This document shows, one piece after another, positions 24,646 through 33,563 of a DNA stretch of 64,000 bases. Source of the DNA: Polynucleobacter sp. MWH-UH35A (GTDB lineage Bacteria > Pseudomonadota > Gammaproteobacteria > Burkholderiales > Burkholderiaceae); the NCBI RefSeq assembly GCF_018687075.1, contig NZ_CP061285.1, positions 558,001 through 622,000 on the forward strand. The letters are read 5' to 3'. Under the pieces are notes generated by a model. The model did not search any database and was not told the DNA's origin. It saw only the letters and a program-made list of their open reading frames with translations. A program made the translations under genes and the position numbers. The first letter of the stretch is position 1. Each line of letters begins with the position of its first letter.

Positions 24646-24837
24646 TTAGGTATTGAGTCTGACTTTGGCGCTGAGTTCGTTTTCGGCGCCGCGTTTATCA
24701 ACCTGAGACAGCCTAAGAGCCTCCACCTCAAAATCAAGCTGACCAGGATGAAATTCTGCATCGTTGTGTAGGTGGATGACATAGGTCCAAACCAACTCAC
24801 GACCACGGTTTTTAAATACATCCACTACACGTTTCAT
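24646..24837 (-). CDS. Small hypothetical protein, 63 residues
   Basis: A soluble, charged protein (VWTYVIHLHNDAEFHPGQLD centrally) with no signal peptide or membrane segment. It lies on the same strand 24 bases after the DUF4239 gene and could be its co-transcribed neighbour. A weak AAAGG precedes the ATG. Overlapping frames on both strands look less protein-like. No family is recognised; the periodic charge pattern is the main reason to think it is real. Confidence 0.5.
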   Translation of the reverse strand: MKRVVDVFKNRGRELVWTYVIHLHNDAEFHPGQLDFEVEALRLSQVDKRGAENELSAKVRLNT

Positions 24838-24861
24838 CTGGGTTGCCTTTAGGGGTGAATC

Positions 24862-25662
24862 TTATTTTTTGCTGATGGATGGGGTGCTGGCATTCATCTG
24901 TTGCGTTAAGTTATTTTTCAGCGCCACTAAATTTCTGGCCTCAATGCGAATGACTCCGCCTCTTGGGCTGTCGATATCGGCAATTAAGAAAAACGAAACC
25001 GAAATGATAAAAGGGAAGATCATGAATAGGCCGGTGTTCTTCTCGAAATTGCGCGCACCAAATCCAACTAGTAGATTGGCGCAAATAGCGATCGCCGCCA
25101 TTAATCCCCAAGCCGTTGAGGGAATGCGATTCCACCAAGCTGCCTGAACATAGCCTTGGGAATTAATCACATCATTCATACCAGAAGCAACGAGCGCCAT
25201 AGTGGCGGTGTTTTGCGTTTTAACGGTTGGCAGAATCTCGTTCCAAAGAGCGGTTTGAAGTTGATCTGTCTTATTGCGAATCTCTTGAATCTTCTCGGGG
25301 CTTTGTTTGGAGTAAAACAGAATGCGCTGATCGATGTATTGCAGCAAGAGATCTTTAGTGGCTTCAGCTGGCTTTGGGGGAAGGAGATCTGCGCGTAAAT
25401 ATTCAGTTCCAATAGCGTTTGCCTCACCTTCTTCAAAAATTTCTCGCTGATCATGGCGATCAATGGCCATTGAAAAAGTAAAGCCAATAATCAAGGCCAG
25501 CAAGGTCAAGGTGGCTGTCTGAATGATGCCTAGATCTTCAGAAGTCTCAGTATCTTTTGTGCGATACCGGCTCAGTGCGCTATGTCCAAACCAAACAGCA
25601 CAAGCGAATACTGCAAATGAGACTGCAAAGATAGCAAGAGGGTGATTGAGCAGGTGAAAAAT
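24862..25662 (-). CDS. DUF4239 (bestrophin-like) membrane protein with apparent ATT start
   Basis: 266 residues if started at the ATT at 25660-25662. Two N-terminal helices (about 8-25 and 45-64), a soluble helical middle and two C-terminal helices are the DUF4239 layout. The first helix, after HLLNHPLAIFAV, is typical of family N-termini but has no ATG, GTG or TTG before it. The first such codon (TTG at 25509) would delete helix 1. The ATT follows directly, in frame, after the TAA of lldD, with AGGA nine bases upstream. Function is unknown; related proteins are proposed anion channels. Confidence 0.65.
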   Translation of the reverse strand: MFHLLNHPLAIFAVSFAVFACAVWFGHSALSRYRTKDTETSEDLGIIQTATLTLLALIIGFTFSMAIDRHDQREIFEEGEANAIGTEYLRADLLPPKPAEATKDLLLQYIDQRILFYSKQSPEKIQEIRNKTDQLQTALWNEILPTVKTQNTATMALVASGMNDVINSQGYVQAAWWNRIPSTAWGLMAAIAICANLLVGFGARNFEKNTGLFMIFPFIISVSFFLIADIDSPRGGVIRIEARNLVALKNNLTQQMNASTPSISKK

Positions 25663-26808
25663 TTAAAAAGTTCCTGGATACAAAATATCTTTAGTTACGT
25701 TCTGAATATCGCGATGACCAGTAAACGCCATGGTGATGTCCAGTTCGTTGTGTATTAGTTCTAAGCACTTGGTTACACCAGCTTCGCCCATGGCGCCCAA
25801 GCCATACAAGAATGGGCGACCAATCATGGTACCGCGCGCACCCAGCGCCCACGCTTTGAGAACATCCTGACCGGAGCGAATGCCCCCGTCCATCCAGACT
25901 TCGATATCTTTGCCAACAGCATCCACGATTCCGGGTAAGGCTTGAATGCTAGAAACGGCGCCATCTAATTGGCGACCACCATGATTGGAGACTATCAAGG
26001 CATCTGCTCCCGAGTTTGCGGCTAAACGAGCATCACCTTCGTCCAAGATTCCTTTGATGATGAGCTTTCCACCCCACAGTTTTTTGATCCACTCAACGTC
26101 GCCCCAATTCAGGCCTGGATCGAATTGCTCTGCAGTCCAGGAGGATAGGGAGGACATATTCCCAACACCGGTTGCATGACCAACAATATTGCGAAAGGTT
26201 CTGCGGGGGGTCATAGCCATACCCAAGCACCAGCGTGGCTTAGTTGCCATATTGATCATATTGGCAATTGTTAGCTTCGGAGGTGCTGATAGACCATTCT
26301 TCAAATCTTTATGGCGCTGTCCCAGAATTTGTAGATCCAACGTCAGAACCAAGGCAGAACATTTTGCTGCTTTGGCGCGTTCAATTAATCGCTCGATAAA
26401 ACCGCGGTCTTTCATCACATACAGTTGAAACCAAAATGGTTTTGTTGTGCGCTCTGCCACGTCTTCAATTGAGCAAATACTCATAGTGGATAAGCAGAAT
26501 GGCACACCAAACTTCTCTGCAGCTCTAGCCGCCAAAATTTCACCGTCAGCGTGCTGCATACCGGTGAGGCCGGTAGGAGCGAGAGCAACAGGCATAGCAA
26601 CTTCTTGACCGACCATGGTTGTTTTGGTGGTGCGATTGGTCATATCTACTGCTACGCGCTGACGTAATTTAATTTTTTGAAAATCGGATTCATTGGCGCG
26701 ATAGGTTGACTCAGTCCATGATCCTGAGTCAGCATAGTCATAGAACATCTTGGGAGTGCGTTTTTGATGGAGGACTCGCAAGTCTTCTATATTGGTGATG
26801 ATTGCCAC
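25663..26808 (-). CDS. lldD: FMN-dependent L-lactate dehydrogenase
   Basis: 381 residues of the FMN alpha-hydroxyacid dehydrogenase family. Motifs are the N-terminal YDYADSGSWTE, ALAPTGLTGMQHADGE, the catalytic SNHGGRQLDGA (His as base, Arg for carboxylate) and WMDGGIRSGQDVLKAWALGA. It oxidises L-lactate to pyruvate and reduces the quinone pool at the inner membrane. Mandelate or glycolate are alternative substrates in the family. It is followed directly by the DUF4239 gene in the same frame. Confidence 0.85.
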   Translation of the reverse strand: MAIITNIEDLRVLHQKRTPKMFYDYADSGSWTESTYRANESDFQKIKLRQRVAVDMTNRTTKTTMVGQEVAMPVALAPTGLTGMQHADGEILAARAAEKFGVPFCLSTMSICSIEDVAERTTKPFWFQLYVMKDRGFIERLIERAKAAKCSALVLTLDLQILGQRHKDLKNGLSAPPKLTIANMINMATKPRWCLGMAMTPRRTFRNIVGHATGVGNMSSLSSWTAEQFDPGLNWGDVEWIKKLWGGKLIIKGILDEGDARLAANSGADALIVSNHGGRQLDGAVSSIQALPGIVDAVGKDIEVWMDGGIRSGQDVLKAWALGARGTMIGRPFLYGLGAMGEAGVTKCLELIHNELDITMAFTGHRDIQNVTKDILYPGTF

Positions 26809-26953
26809 AATGATTCCTTCTGTTTGATGCTTTTTGACAAACTAAAAGCTTAATTTAAGCTCTATCTTAGCAATACCAGGGATTTGTTTCTACAATGCTA
26901 GGGTATCCCTTGCTTGGGGACCTCAAATAACTACTTCCCCAATAAGCGCCTGA

Positions 26954-27856
26954 ATGCACCAACTGAATTTCTCTACCATTCTTTCCTTGCTTACAGCCAC
27001 TGCTTTGTGGGCGGGTAATGCAATCGCTGGCCGTGTATTGGTGGGTAGCATCTCTCCAATTACCTTAAGTGCAGTACGTTGGGGATTGGCTGCTGTGTTT
27101 TTGCTTCCTTTGGGCTGGCGTGTCTTTGTGCCGAGCAGCGCCTTATGGCGAAATAAGAAACGTTTTCTGCTCTTGGGTTTATTTGGAGTGGGTAGTTATA
27201 ACGTACTGCTCTATCTTGCTCTCCAAACCTCCACTGCAATTAATGTCACGTTGATTGGTGCCAGTATGCCGATTTGGATGTTATTCATCGGCGCTGTGTT
27301 TTATCAGGTCAAGCCGAGCATCTTGCAAATGGTTGGTGCTGTAGTAAGTTTGCTGGGCGTTGGAATTGTGCTCACACGCGGGGATCTGGCATCTTTACTG
27401 TCTATGCAAATGGTGGTGGGCGATCTTTTGATTATGTTAGCCACTATCTTGTGGGCTTTTTATAGTTGGATGCTAAGTCGTCCTGGAGCTAGCAATGAAC
27501 GTCAATGGCCGTGGGCTGAATTTTTGATGGCGCAGGTTACGGTGGGATTATTGTGGACGGGTTTTTTTGACGGCTTTGAAATCGCAACGGGCCATGCTTT
27601 TATTGACCTCAATTGGTGGACTGCCTCATTGATTGTCTTTGTAGCTATTGGACCTTCGCTGATCGCCTATCGCTGCTGGGGTTTTGGTGTCAATGGGGCG
27701 GGACCTACGGTGGCAGCTTTTTTTGCCAATTTCATCCCCTTATTTACGGCACTTCTATCTGCTGCGATGCTTGGCGAACCTCCACAGCTCTTTCATGGAC
27801 TTGCCTTTGGACTTATTGTTGCGGGCATTGTGATTTCTTCAAAGCGAGCTCAGTAA
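26954..27856 (+). CDS. EamA/DMT family transporter
   Basis: 300 residues with ten hydrophobic helices arranged as two EamA repeats: ALWAGNAIAGRVLVGSISPITLSAVRWGLA in the first, and the PTVAAFFANFIPLFTALLSA region in the second. DMT proteins export small metabolites such as amino acids; the substrate is unknown. It stands alone, with a weak terminator after it. Confidence 0.8.
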   Translation: MHQLNFSTILSLLTATALWAGNAIAGRVLVGSISPITLSAVRWGLAAVFLLPLGWRVFVPSSALWRNKKRFLLLGLFGVGSYNVLLYLALQTSTAINVTLIGASMPIWMLFIGAVFYQVKPSILQMVGAVVSLLGVGIVLTRGDLASLLSMQMVVGDLLIMLATILWAFYSWMLSRPGASNERQWPWAEFLMAQVTVGLLWTGFFDGFEIATGHAFIDLNWWTASLIVFVAIGPSLIAYRCWGFGVNGAGPTVAAFFANFIPLFTALLSAAMLGEPPQLFHGLAFGLIVAGIVISSKRAQ

Positions 27857-27879
27857 AGCTAGGAAAACGGTTGAAATTA

Positions 27880-27898
27880 CCCTTTTAGAAGGGGTTTT
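27880..27898 (+). terminator. Weak terminator after EamA gene
   Basis: CCCTT-TTAG-AAGGG, a 5-bp stem followed by GTTTT, 23 bases past the stop. The stem is short, so termination may be incomplete. Confidence 0.4.
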
Positions 27899-27971
27899 AA
27901 GCCTAAGTCCCCAAAAAAGTCGTAAATCAGTATCATTTAGGGCTAATCACAGAAATTCCTAGGAAATTACT

Positions 27972-29120
27972 ATGCCAGGCCTACTTCCCAATGTTGATCC
28001 AGACGGTTTATTAGAGTTCTCGGTTGTGTATACCGACCGCTCCTTAAATCACATGTCTGAAGAGTTCAAGCGTGTAATGGTTGATATTTCTAGCGTCCTT
28101 AAAGATGCTTACAACGCGAGCTCTGCAGTCATTGTTCCTGGTAGCGGTACCTTTGGTATGGAGGCGGTTGCCCGTCAATTTGCTAATAATGAGAAATGCT
28201 TGGTCTTGCGCAATGGCTGGTTTAGTTATCGCTGGACTCAAATCTTTGATTTGGCAAATATTACTAAGGATGTTACCGTTCTCAAGGGGCATCAATTAGA
28301 AGATTCAGTACAGGGTGTATTCGCACCAGCTCCTATTGAGGAAGTGGTGGCATTTATCAAGAAAGAAAAACCAGCGGTTGTCTTTGCGCCGCACGTAGAA
28401 ACTTCTGCCGGCATTATTCTTCCAGACGATTACCTCAAGGCGGTTGGCGAAGCGGTACGTGCTGTAAATGGCTTGTTTGTATTGGACTGCATTGCCTCTG
28501 GTGCAATGTGGGTTGATATGAAGGCTTGCAATGTTGATATGCTCATTACTGCGCCACAAAAGGGTTGGAGTAGTTCTCCATGTTGCGCATTGATCGCTCT
28601 TGGTGATCGCGCTCGTGAGCGTATTGAGGCAACTCAAAGCAGTAGTTTTTCTATGGATTTGAAAAAATGGCTTCAGATCATGGAGGCATACGAAAAAGGC
28701 GGTCATGTCTATCACACAACCATGCCTACAGACGCTTTAAAGATTTTGCGAAATGTGATGAAAGAGACTCAGTCACTTGGATTTGCATCCCTGAAAGCGA
28801 AGCAAGTGGAATTGGGTGCCAAGGTTCGTAAACTTTTAGAATCAAAAGGCTATAGCTCAGTATCTGCCCAGGGTTTCCAAGCTCCTGGCGTAGTTGTTAG
28901 CTATACCAAAGACCCTGATATTCAATCTGGCAAGAAGTTCATTGCATTAGGTATGCAAACTGCTGCGGGTGTTCCTTTGCAGTGTGACGAGCGCCCTGAT
29001 TTCCGCACCTTCCGTCTGGGATTGTTTGGCTTGGAAAAGTTGGCGCACATTGATCGCACGGTGGGTCATCTTGCAGCTGCATTGGAAAAAATTACCGAGA
29101 CTGAAGCGCAGCCTGCATAA
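27972..29120 (+). CDS. Class V aminotransferase, alanine/serine-glyoxylate type
   Basis: 382 residues of the PLP fold type I, class V group. Recognisable stretches are VPGSGTFGMEAVARQF, FAPHVETSAGI, VLDCIASGAMWVDM and the PLP lysine K197 in APQKGWSSSPCC. GLFGLEKL near the C-terminus is typical of alanine-glyoxylate and serine-glyoxylate aminotransferases. The enzyme would convert glyoxylate to glycine with alanine or serine as donor; phosphonate-type relatives make exact assignment uncertain. AGGAAA precedes the ATG and a strong terminator follows. Confidence 0.8.
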   Translation: MPGLLPNVDPDGLLEFSVVYTDRSLNHMSEEFKRVMVDISSVLKDAYNASSAVIVPGSGTFGMEAVARQFANNEKCLVLRNGWFSYRWTQIFDLANITKDVTVLKGHQLEDSVQGVFAPAPIEEVVAFIKKEKPAVVFAPHVETSAGIILPDDYLKAVGEAVRAVNGLFVLDCIASGAMWVDMKACNVDMLITAPQKGWSSSPCCALIALGDRARERIEATQSSSFSMDLKKWLQIMEAYEKGGHVYHTTMPTDALKILRNVMKETQSLGFASLKAKQVELGAKVRKLLESKGYSSVSAQGFQAPGVVVSYTKDPDIQSGKKFIALGMQTAAGVPLQCDERPDFRTFRLGLFGLEKLAHIDRTVGHLAAALEKITETEAQPA

Positions 29121-29144
29121 CAATCTAGGTAATTTAGCTTTAAA

Positions 29145-29174
29145 AATAAAGGCCATCAGATGATGGCCTTTATT
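29145..29174. terminator. Bidirectional rho-independent terminator
   Basis: AATAAAGGCCATCA and its exact complement around a GA loop: a 14-bp stem with A/T tails on both sides. It lies between the convergent aminotransferase and haem-binding protein genes and can stop both. Confidence 0.88.
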
Positions 29175-29189
29175 AATTTACCGATCGCT

Positions 29190-29819
29190 TTATCTAGCAA
29201 GTGGATTGGGAGTGGCTTCACCAATCTTGTAAAGCGTGTTGTGATCCACGTGATGGAATAGTTCTACTTGGTCCTTAATCTTCATCACGGTGTCTTGCTC
29301 ATAAGACCACGTGCCGTCATCGTGAATCGAAACCTGAATTCGAAATTCGACTGTCCTAAAAGCGTAATCCAAGAATGGGTTTGATGAGATTCCAGCGCAA
29401 CGATCATCCTCTTTGGCATGAAGCTCAAATTGATTTGCATTTGGCGCCGCTGTTCCACTTGCCATCGTAATCATGCCGCGGGGGATACTGAGGGTGTGAA
29501 TGATATTGCCAGTCGCTGGCTCCCATAACCAGTAGCCAACCTGATCATGATAGGTCTTTACTTGGTCGGGTTTGGTGATGTGCGTGTGGTACCTCAAGCC
29601 ATAAAACAATTGAGGGCCATTCGTTTGAGGGTCAATCGGTTGAAGCTCAATACGCTCTACGTAGGCTTGCTTCTTAGGGCCTTCGGCTTTGGGTTTGACA
29701 TCCAAGCCACGGGTGCCTTCCCATATTCCCGCCATACCGGTCAATGGTCCGAGTTGCTCTAGCGTGTTCACTGAGTAACCTTGGGGTTCTGTAAAAATAT
29801 CGCTCGGGAAATTTCCCAT
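29190..29819 (-). CDS. Nitrobindin-like haem-binding beta-barrel protein
   Basis: 209 residues from the ATG at 29819, which has AGGAGG six bases upstream; a TTG two codons earlier is not needed. The GPLTGMAGIWEGTRGLD start and the later VGYWLWEPATGNIIHTLSIPRG match the FABP-like haem-binding beta-barrel family related to nitrobindin/THAP4. Members bind haem b with an open distal side and react with nitric oxide or peroxynitrite. No signal peptide, so cytoplasmic. The role here is inferred from family only. Confidence 0.7.
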   Translation of the reverse strand: MGNFPSDIFTEPQGYSVNTLEQLGPLTGMAGIWEGTRGLDVKPKAEGPKKQAYVERIELQPIDPQTNGPQLFYGLRYHTHITKPDQVKTYHDQVGYWLWEPATGNIIHTLSIPRGMITMASGTAAPNANQFELHAKEDDRCAGISSNPFLDYAFRTVEFRIQVSIHDDGTWSYEQDTVMKIKDQVELFHHVDHNTLYKIGEATPNPLAR

Positions 29820-29900
29820 AAGCAACCTCCTAAAAATGAAGCATTTCTCTCAAATTTTTGAGTATTATCAAATTATCCACAAACTATCTTGGAGAATTAC

Positions 29901-30185
29901 ATGATTTCTCGTTTCGCTCGCTTGAGCATAGCCTCCCTTGTTTCTGCAGCTATTGGCGTTGCTCCTATCTCTGTAATGGCTGCTGATCCGGCTCCTGCGC
30001 CAGCGCCAGCGCCTGCGGCAGCACCTGTGGCCGCCCCAGTAACAACCCCTGCTGCAACCCCAGCTGAGAAATCTGCTGAGAAGAAGGCAAAGAAGAAAGC
30101 AAAGAAAGAGAAGAAAGCTGAGAAAAAAGCGAAAAAGAAATCAAAAAAGAAATCTAAAGCTGCTGCCGACGCAGCCGTTCAGTAA
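29901..30185 (+). CDS. Exported Ala/Pro- and Lys-rich low-complexity protein
   Basis: 94 residues from the ATG at 29901 (TTGGAG upstream supplies the ribosome site). A signal peptide ends at SVMAADPA. It is followed by a Pro-Ala repeat tract and then a long KKAKKEKKAEKK-type basic tail. The tail resembles histone H1-like repeats, but the signal peptide sends it out of the cytoplasm. A role in binding polyanions such as lipopolysaccharide or DNA at the surface is conceivable. No family is recognised. Confidence 0.75.
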   Translation: MISRFARLSIASLVSAAIGVAPISVMAADPAPAPAPAPAAAPVAAPVTTPAATPAEKSAEKKAKKKAKKEKKAEKKAKKKSKKKSKAAADAAVQ

Positions 30186-30202
30186 TTCGCCGTCAGCCCC
30201 TC

Positions 30203-31180
30203 TTAATTGAGGGGTTCTGCACCATCAAAGTCATCCGATCTTTTGGGATCTGGTGACTTTTTTGTTGCGCCATCATTACGTACCAGTAACCACATTGCTA
30301 CTATGACTAGAGCCATGCCGCTTATCTGAGTCCACGTAATTGGCTCTGACAGAATTAAATAGCCCATAAAAATGGTAGACACTGGGCCGAGTATTCCAGC
30401 TTGAGCTACTAGCGGTGAGCCAATGCGGTTGATGGCAATCATGATGAGCAGCATCGGAATGACGGTGCATAAGCTGGCGTTAAGTAGGCTAAACCAATAG
30501 ATTAGCGGCAGTTGTTCAAAAATTGCTAATGGATTATGAATGGTGGACTGCGCAATGCTGAGGACAGCTGAGGCAGAGCTGGCATAAACGACCAGACGAA
30601 CGCTACCAATCCGTTTTACCATCTCGCCGGCGCCAATCATATAAGCCGCATATGAACATGCACTGCCAAATACGAGCGCCATGCCAAACCAAGCGCTGAT
30701 TCCTGTGGAGCTGGCATCTTGAATGAAGACGATAAATACCCCGATATAGCCAACAACCAGTGCATACCACTGCAAGCGGGAGATGGGTTTCTTTAGTACG
30801 AAATAGGAGATCAGCAGAACAATCGTTGGCGTGAGATATAAAACAATTCTCTCCAGGCCTACTGAAATGTATTGAAGTCCTAAGAAATCGATATAACTGG
30901 ATAAGAAGTATCCTAAAAATCCCAGGAAAAACAATTTACCGCGATCAAGCCATGTGATTGGACTCATTGCTTTTCGACGGGATTCCCACCAGAAAATTCC
31001 CCAAAACAATGGGAGCGCCATGAGCATGCGCAATGCTAAAAGAGTTTCTGCATTTGCACCGTATTCAAAGGCCAGTTTCACTAGAATGGCTTTTCCCGAA
31101 AAAAGCATGGAGCCTACACCAGCCATCAGAATGCCATAGAGATAACGTCGGTGGTGATGTGCTGCGCTTACGGAATGCAT
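30203..31180 (-). CDS. EamA/DMT family transporter
   Basis: 325 residues with ten hydrophobic helices in two EamA repeats. ILMAGVGSMLFSGKAILVKLAFEYGA starts the first, and GSPLVAQAGILGPVSTIFMGYLILSEPIT ends the second. It is probably a small-molecule exporter of unknown substrate. It follows the nnrD gene by 6 bases on the same strand, so it is likely co-transcribed. The ATG at 31180 is chosen over the GTG just before it. Confidence 0.8.
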   Translation of the reverse strand: MHSVSAAHHHRRYLYGILMAGVGSMLFSGKAILVKLAFEYGANAETLLALRMLMALPLFWGIFWWESRRKAMSPITWLDRGKLFFLGFLGYFLSSYIDFLGLQYISVGLERIVLYLTPTIVLLISYFVLKKPISRLQWYALVVGYIGVFIVFIQDASSTGISAWFGMALVFGSACSYAAYMIGAGEMVKRIGSVRLVVYASSASAVLSIAQSTIHNPLAIFEQLPLIYWFSLLNASLCTVIPMLLIMIAINRIGSPLVAQAGILGPVSTIFMGYLILSEPITWTQISGMALVIVAMWLLVRNDGATKKSPDPKRSDDFDGAEPLN

Positions 31181-31186
31181 CACTAT

Positions 31187-32071
31187 TTATAACAGCTTAT
31201 TAAGCAATGCTCGCATTTCTAAAATGGTCTCAGAGGGAGTAAGGCCAATAGGACCCACTCCTTTATTGACGAGATTATCTGCTGCTCTGGCATGAAGCTC
31301 AACTGCAATCCCTGTGGCTTGCCACAAATCTATATGATGGCGAATTCCTTGGCCGGCTATAGCAGCAATGCTTCCCGTCAGAACATCTCCCATGCCGCCA
31401 GTGCCCATCCCAGGGTTGCCAGCAAGGCATTGCAAGGGCGCATGTTGTGGGGAGGCAATGAGTGTGTGCTGTCCTTTAAGAACCACAATCGATTGTGTGA
31501 TTTCAACAAGTCGTTGAATGGCACCTAGGCGATTGGCTTGAATGTTTTCAGTGGAGGCCTTTAAAAGTTTTGCTGCTTCACCTGGGTGAGGGGTGAGAAC
31601 GGTAAGTTCTGGAAAGTTGAAGTTGCGTTTCTGCAAGCACGTCAATAACTTATCAGATTCACCAATGAGATTGAGTGCATCCGCATCGATTACCAAAGGG
31701 ATTTTTTGGGAAGCAAGCACCTCCTCTAAATATTGGGATGCTAAGTCAGATTTTCCAAGGCCTGGACCGATGGCAATGACATCAGGGTTGGCGGCATCAA
31801 GAGTTGTATGAACATTCTCTGAAGCAAGACGAATCATCAGTTCCGGATGATCAACATCGGCGTGCGCTGAGTTGGGGTCCAGCATTTCCAAGATAGTCCA
31901 GCCAGCACCTAGGTGCAAGCAAGCCTTGCCTGCCAAAAGAAGGGCGCCTGCCATTCCCGGTGCGCCACCGATTAATATAACTTTGCCTGCATTGCCTTTA
32001 TGTTCTGCAGGCTCGCGTTTTAGTCGCTTTACTAAGCTCAGTACATCAAGGGTGGTAGGTTCGAAATTCAT
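31187..32071 (-). CDS. nnrD: ADP-dependent NAD(P)H-hydrate dehydratase
   Basis: 294 residues of the YjeF C-terminal/ribokinase-like fold. Diagnostic motifs are KVILIGGAPGMAGALLLAG, VIDADALNL, LTPHPGEAAKLL and the catalytic GNPGMGTGGMGDVLTG. It repairs damaged NAD(P)H hydrates using ADP. The epimerase domain (NnrE) is not fused, so only the C-terminal half of bifunctional Nnr is present. Confidence 0.9.
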   Translation of the reverse strand: MNFEPTTLDVLSLVKRLKREPAEHKGNAGKVILIGGAPGMAGALLLAGKACLHLGAGWTILEMLDPNSAHADVDHPELMIRLASENVHTTLDAANPDVIAIGPGLGKSDLASQYLEEVLASQKIPLVIDADALNLIGESDKLLTCLQKRNFNFPELTVLTPHPGEAAKLLKASTENIQANRLGAIQRLVEITQSIVVLKGQHTLIASPQHAPLQCLAGNPGMGTGGMGDVLTGSIAAIAGQGIRHHIDLWQATGIAVELHARAADNLVNKGVGPIGLTPSETILEMRALLNKLL

Positions 32072-32135
32072 ATGACTAGTATCGCTCTGATTGCAGAGGT
32101 CTTGAGCTCATTATAGGAAAGAGTATGCTGGGAAT

Positions 32136-33551
32136 ATGAAGATCCAATTTCTGGGTGCGGCGGGTGAGGTAACAGGCTCACGCCATTTGGTGGAGGCAAT
32201 GCTTTCTGGGAAGCCAAGGCGCTTCATGGTTGACTATGGCATGTTTCAGGGTGGGCGCGAAGCAACTAATAAGAATTTAGAGTGCTTGCCATTCTCGCCA
32301 AAGGATCTTGATTTTGTTGTGCTCACCCATGCACATATTGATCATAGCGGCTTACTACCACGTCTTTGCGCTCAGGGATTTACTGGACCTATTTACTGTA
32401 CAAATGCCAGCTTTGAGTTGTTGAAAATTCTCTTGCTCGATAGCGCTCACTTACAGCGTGCCGATGTTGAGCGGGCTGAACGAAAAATAAAGGCAGGTAA
32501 GTGGCGTGGCGAGGTGCCAGTTGCTCTCTACACCAGAGAAGAAGTGGAGATGGCTTTATCCCAGTTTGTGCCTTTGGAATATCAGCAATCAGTAGAGCTG
32601 ATTTCAGGAGTTCAGTTGGAATTTCTAAATGCTGGACATATTTTGGGCTCTGCTATAGCGGTTATCGATATCACTGAAGATGGGGCCAAGAAAAAACGCT
32701 GCGTATTTTCTGGGGACATTGGTATGAAGGGCAAAGTGTTGATGCCCGACCCCGATCTGGTAAGAGATGCTGATGTGGTTATTGTCGAGTCTACTTATGG
32801 GGACCGCCTACACCGAAGCTTGCAGGATACAGAGGATGAGTTGGTTGAGGTAATTCATTCAACGATGACCGCGCATGGCAATGTCGTAATGCCTGCATTT
32901 GCAGTGGGGCGTACACAAGAAATACTCTTTCTCTTGATTGATTTGGTGAGAAGAGGGCGTTTACCCCATTTAAGTATTTGGGTAGATTCACCAATGGCTA
33001 CTGCAGCAACGCATCTCACACAGCATTTCTTCTTGCAATTAGACGGACAATCTCAAGCCACTTTTGATTGGTATAAAGCCAATCCGAATGCAGTCGATCT
33101 TCGTTTTATTGCTGATGTTGAGGAATCTAAAGCGCTGAATAAAATTAAGGGTGGTGCGATCATTGTTTCGGCTAGCGGTATGTGTGATGCGGGTCGTATT
33201 GTTCATCATCTCGCTAGCAATTTGCCCCGAGCGCAAAATGCTGTTGTGATTACTGGATTTCAGGCTTATGGCAGTCTGGGAAGGCGCTTGGTGGATAAGG
33301 TGCAGAAAGTTCGATTATTTGGCGAGGAGGTGCCTGTTCGAGCTTCGATACATACTATTGGAGGATTGTCAGCTCATGCTGATCAGGCTGGTTTATTGGA
33401 TTGGCTCAAGGGTTTTGAGCGGGATCCAAACGTAGTATTTGTAGTGCATGGCGAACCAGAGTCATCTTCCGTTTTGGCTCAATGCATTCGAGATGAGTTG
33501 CATTGGCACAATGTCATCATTCCCGAGCGCTTACATACTTATGAGTGTTAA
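32136..33551 (+). CDS. Metallo-beta-lactamase/beta-CASP RNase-like protein
   Basis: 471 residues. The MBL motif HAHIDHSG (about residue 66) and later metal ligands are followed by a beta-CASP domain (FAVGRTQEILFLL, VDSPMAT) and the C-terminal zinc-dependent RNA-specificity domain (GGLSAHADQAGLLDW, VVHGEPES). This is the bacterial CPSF-100/YSH1-like group. The family contains RNA exo/endonucleases, so RNA processing is likely; substrate unknown. GGGAAT precedes the ATG. Confidence 0.85.
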   Translation: MKIQFLGAAGEVTGSRHLVEAMLSGKPRRFMVDYGMFQGGREATNKNLECLPFSPKDLDFVVLTHAHIDHSGLLPRLCAQGFTGPIYCTNASFELLKILLLDSAHLQRADVERAERKIKAGKWRGEVPVALYTREEVEMALSQFVPLEYQQSVELISGVQLEFLNAGHILGSAIAVIDITEDGAKKKRCVFSGDIGMKGKVLMPDPDLVRDADVVIVESTYGDRLHRSLQDTEDELVEVIHSTMTAHGNVVMPAFAVGRTQEILFLLIDLVRRGRLPHLSIWVDSPMATAATHLTQHFFLQLDGQSQATFDWYKANPNAVDLRFIADVEESKALNKIKGGAIIVSASGMCDAGRIVHHLASNLPRAQNAVVITGFQAYGSLGRRLVDKVQKVRLFGEEVPVRASIHTIGGLSAHADQAGLLDWLKGFERDPNVVFVVHGEPESSSVLAQCIRDELHWHNVIIPERLHTYEC

Positions 33552-33563
33552 ATCAGGCTGGAT

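Noticed and set aside
24567..24821. 84-residue minus-strand open frame overlapping the 63-residue one
   Set aside because: Out of frame with the more regular 63-residue protein and it runs across the Fur box; composition is less protein-like.
28305..28715. 136-residue minus-strand open frame
   Set aside because: Fully antisense within the class V aminotransferase gene; composition is unlike a protein.
30197..30214. Stem CCCCTC-TTAATT-GAGGGG as terminator for the Lys-rich protein
   Set aside because: The stem is only 6 bp, it is followed by TTCTGC rather than a T run, and it overlaps the end of the EamA coding sequence.
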